DNA of 64,000 nt from Linepithema humile (Eukaryota > Arthropoda > Insecta > Hymenoptera > Formicidae), in the NCBI RefSeq assembly GCF_040581485.1, contig NC_090135.1, positions 2,349,001 to 2,413,000 of the forward strand. Direction: 5' to 3'. Each line of letters opens with the position of its first letter. The stretch's first letter is position 1. The translations under genes were made by a program, and so were the position numbers. The notes beneath the pieces are model-generated. The model worked only from the letters and a program-made list of their open reading frames with translations, was not told the origin of the DNA and did no database searches. Shown here one piece after another: positions 61,523 through 64,000 of the stretch.

Positions 61523-62690
61523 TCTGTGGTTAATGGACAAAGAACAGAAAGTGTACTTTGTGCACATGGTGGAATCTGCAGGTGAGTATGCAGGTATATG
61601 TAAGCAGGTAAGTATTACATGAACAATTGCACAGGATACAGATATAAATAATATGATTTATTTATATATTATTTATACATATATATTATATTTATTTATA
61701 TATATTTATATAAGTTTATATAATATATATTTCAAGACATAAGTAATATAAGTTTATAATATATACATTTTTATATACCATTTTACACTTTCTCAATTAA
61801 AAAAAAAAAAAATTATATTTAAAGTGTGAAATTAATTGTTTCACAATTAAATATTCTGCATCGATTTATGAATTTGCAAGATACGTTTCGATTATTGAGC
61901 TGCAACTTTTTTCCCATAAGAATAATATTACAAATCTTCTTTCCGTAAAATAAAATAAAATAATATTTTAAATTAGATTTATAAAATAAAATAAATATTT
62001 TATTTTTCTACGGAATACCATTTTTTTCAATATCATTTTCGAATTTTTTGGGCTAATTGAGAAAATTGTATTCTAAAAGCTTATAAAATCAGAAGATGGA
62101 GTTCATGATTAACATATGTATCATAAATACGTGTCATAATAAAATAAAGAATATGCATGTAAAACTTATGTATGAAGAAAAGAAGATCCAGTAATGATTT
62201 TCGCGTACTTAATCAAATGTAGACTTTGATCAACATTCCTCATTTTTTTATACATATTTCACGATAGAACGTGTATTACAAAAGACATCTCACAAAGAAT
62301 TCATGCGAAATTAATTGACATAATTATAAGGTACATTATTACGCACCAAACTTATTGTTAGTTTGGTGTAAATGCAAAAATGCATTTGTATAGTTGCACA
62401 CTTCGCAAATATATGTTCTAACAAATCAATAACAAAAAATTTGAGGATGGCATTAAAAAATTTTTTATTATCTATTATTGGTTATCCACTATACGCTGAC
62501 ACAAAATATTATATTAAATATATTATACTTTTACTAAATATATTATCCACTATACGCTGACACAAAATATTATATTAAATATATTATTTATACTTTTACT
62601 AAATATATTATATTATACTTTGTGTGTGTAAAAGTTATGTCGTGACAGCTCCGTATATGCACATATGCGGGCGCAAAGATCCGAATATCG
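61523..62690. other. AT-rich region
   Basis: Mainly A/T with a tandem repeat of TATCCACTATACGCTGACAC near 62472-62580. No gene seen. Confidence 0.5.
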
Positions 62691-62693
62691 ATG

Positions 62694-63490
62694 TTAAAAA
62701 TGGAAGTGAATGTGGCCGCGAGTTCGCCCGCGACTTCCACCGCGACCTCCTCCTCGACGACCGCGACCTCCTCCTCTTCCTCTGTTCCATCGTGGTGCTG
62801 TAATAGAACAAAACAAATTTAATAATTTATTTTCGAGGATTAATAAAAAAATATATATAAAATAAAATTAAAATAACTTACGTAGCACTGGTATGTACTC
62901 CTGTCCCCCCAGGGATGCAGGGGGGTGCTGCCACTGCTGCCACTGCTGCCATTGTTGTTGCTGTTGCTGCTGTTGCTGCTGTTGCTGCTGTTGCTGCCAA
63001 TTTTTTATCTCTAAAAAAAATTGAAATATTAAATTTATACTTATTTTAAGAGCGGATATAATTTTTACCTTTTATAATATGTGGCGGAAGATATGAAAAA
63101 TTTTTACTTATTTTAAGAGCGGATATAATTTTTACCTTTTATAATATGTGGCGGAAGATATGAATATGATGATGATGCTGGTGGCGGCGGCGGCTGCGAC
63201 TGTGCCTGCAACGCTGACAGCAGTGGCCCCGGTGGCAATGATGACGGCGGTGGTCCCGGTGGCAATGATGACGGCGGTGGTCCCGGTGGCAACGATGACG
63301 GCGGTGGTCCCGGTGGCAAGGATGACGGCGGTGGTCCCGGTGGCAAAGATGACGGTGGCAAAGAAAACTCGTAAAGAGATTGAAGTACTTGATGATCAAT
63401 CGACAGACATATTTTGTGAATCTTTGATAGATAACCACTATCCACAGAGACCAAAAGAATTAGAATGTATGTCTCTTTATGAGTTTGCAA
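62694..63490 (-). CDS. Pro-, Gln- and RGG-rich low-complexity protein (spliced, start uncertain)
   Basis: Three exons: 63136-63490, 62882-63010, 62694-62797, with GTAAAA/TTTAG and GTAAGT/TACAG introns that keep one frame. Exon 1 encodes five PPSSLPPGP repeats; exon 2 a Gln run with WQQWQQWQ; exon 3 an RG/RGG-rich tail (RGRGGGRGRRGGGRGGSRGR). RGG boxes usually bind RNA. The first ~45 codons of the ORF are antisense to a Helitron fragment, so the true start is probably elsewhere. Confidence 0.5.
63040..63165. repeat. 63-bp tandem duplication over the exon 1 donor
   Basis: TTACTTATTTTAAGAGCGGA...GGCGGAAGATATGAA occurs twice in tandem, giving two possible splice donors. Confidence 0.7.
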
Positions 63491-63711
63491 AATGGTATGA
63501 TATTACAAAAATCAAACCACAAAATAAGTTTGTTGAATTCTATAAATTTAAAAATGGATATCTTAGACGATGACAGCGTGGATATCTTATTAATCATTAT
63601 AGATATAATGTTAATACACAACCGGAAAAGTATTTCTTTGCGTTATTACTTCTGTTCGAACCGTGGAGAGAATTAGAAGAGCTTAGAAATGGATGTGATA
63701 CTTATACAGAA
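63366..63711 (+). pseudogene. Helitron helicase fragment
   Basis: Pattern STDIFCESLIDNHYPQRP, ELECMSLYEFAKWYD and, after a frame change near 63570, FALLLLFEPWRELEEL, as in Helitron Rep/Helicase proteins. No Rep or Walker motifs in the fragment. Confidence 0.6.
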
Positions 63712-64000
63712 TGTTGTGCCCTTGGTGATAGGGCACGGGTTCGGGATCTGCCGAGGAGTTAGGCCGGGAATCCGGGAATAATCCTTTGACGTTTTTTTTC
63801 AATAAAAAACAGTCTCCCATATATTTATTGGTTTCTTGTTCTATTACAAATTCCCTTACTTTTAAGTAGTCTAAGTTCCGTCTGGAATCCTTGTCTTAGT
63901 GTGGTATCGCGGAGCCCCAAGTTATTCTTATTCGCTTTTAGCGAATTGTTATAATTCGCGTTCTTCTAGATTTGTGGTCCCAACGGACATACGTCCGTTT
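63712..64000. repeat. possible LTR start at window end
   Basis: Begins TGTTGTGCCC abruptly inside the Helitron fragment and contains AATAAA. The other end lies outside the window. Confidence 0.3.

Noticed and set aside
63148..63573. 141-aa plus-strand ORF beginning with Met/Val/Ala repeats
   Set aside because: The first half is the antisense of the PPSSLPPGP repeats; only the last part is Helitron-like and is annotated separately.

Overview
The window is a stack of nested mobile elements from an animal genome, most likely an insect and possibly a hymenopteran. Evidence: GT-AG introns; TATA boxes 31-33 bp upstream of TCAGT-type arthropod initiators; two env-bearing Gypsy/errantivirus-like LTR retrotransposons; PIF/Harbinger and P-type DNA transposons; Polinton/Maverick (adintovirus-like) genomes of insect type. 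No rRNA, tRNA, CRISPR or bacterial-style gene was recognised. Organism assignment is inference.

Layout, outside to inside. (0) A HARBI1-type Harbinger transposase gene (~111-344 and 45018-45718) is cut by a 44.7 kb insertion flanked by TTA. (1) That insertion is two head-to-head copies of another Harbinger element (345-1322 and 1326-45014). (2) Copy B is split by a Polinton (1671-44353; termini AGTAGT..., 343-bp TIRs, 6-bp duplication TTAGTG). (3) The Polinton polB gene is split by a second Polinton-type element (5556-32085; 6-bp duplication CACGTG). (4) Next to its right terminal region sits a Gypsy/errantivirus (23107-31417; 580-bp LTRs that look identical; 4-bp duplication AAAG).

Outer Polinton order: gene X, polB, [insertion], broken integrase, coiled-coil protein, DUF8207-like protein, FtsK/A32-type packaging ATPase, 57-aa spliced protein, bidirectional promoter, PLA2-like/adenain-like protease, penton-like protein, 43-aa-type ORF, major-capsid candidate, 180-aa-type protein, tandem repeats, 49-aa protein, TIR-proximal gene. 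PolB lacks its palm region and integrase has an in-frame stop, so the outer element looks replication- and integration-defective.

The inner element is the most unusual object: two ~8.2 kb inverted arms, each with a right TIR and the capsid/protease/promoter module, joined through a 1.78 kb single-copy loop (ATPase C-terminal part, DUF8207 and a truncated coiled-coil gene). PolB and integrase are absent. It has the geometry of a copy-back (snap-back) genome of a linear protein-primed virus, captured in a chromosome by a Polinton-type integration. Packaging and maturation genes appear arranged as two divergent operon-like units driven from a shared TATA box between two initiators.

Right of the nest (45.7-64 kb): a GC-rich unclassified repeat with hairpins, a decayed Myb/SANT-like gene, a P-element/THAP9-like transposase remnant with a TA-flanked MITE, a Polinton end remnant, a second env-bearing Gypsy element on the minus strand (53601-60625), a 717-bp non-autonomous element with 8-bp duplication, a spliced Pro/Gln/RGG-rich gene, a Helitron helicase remnant and the start of a possible LTR.
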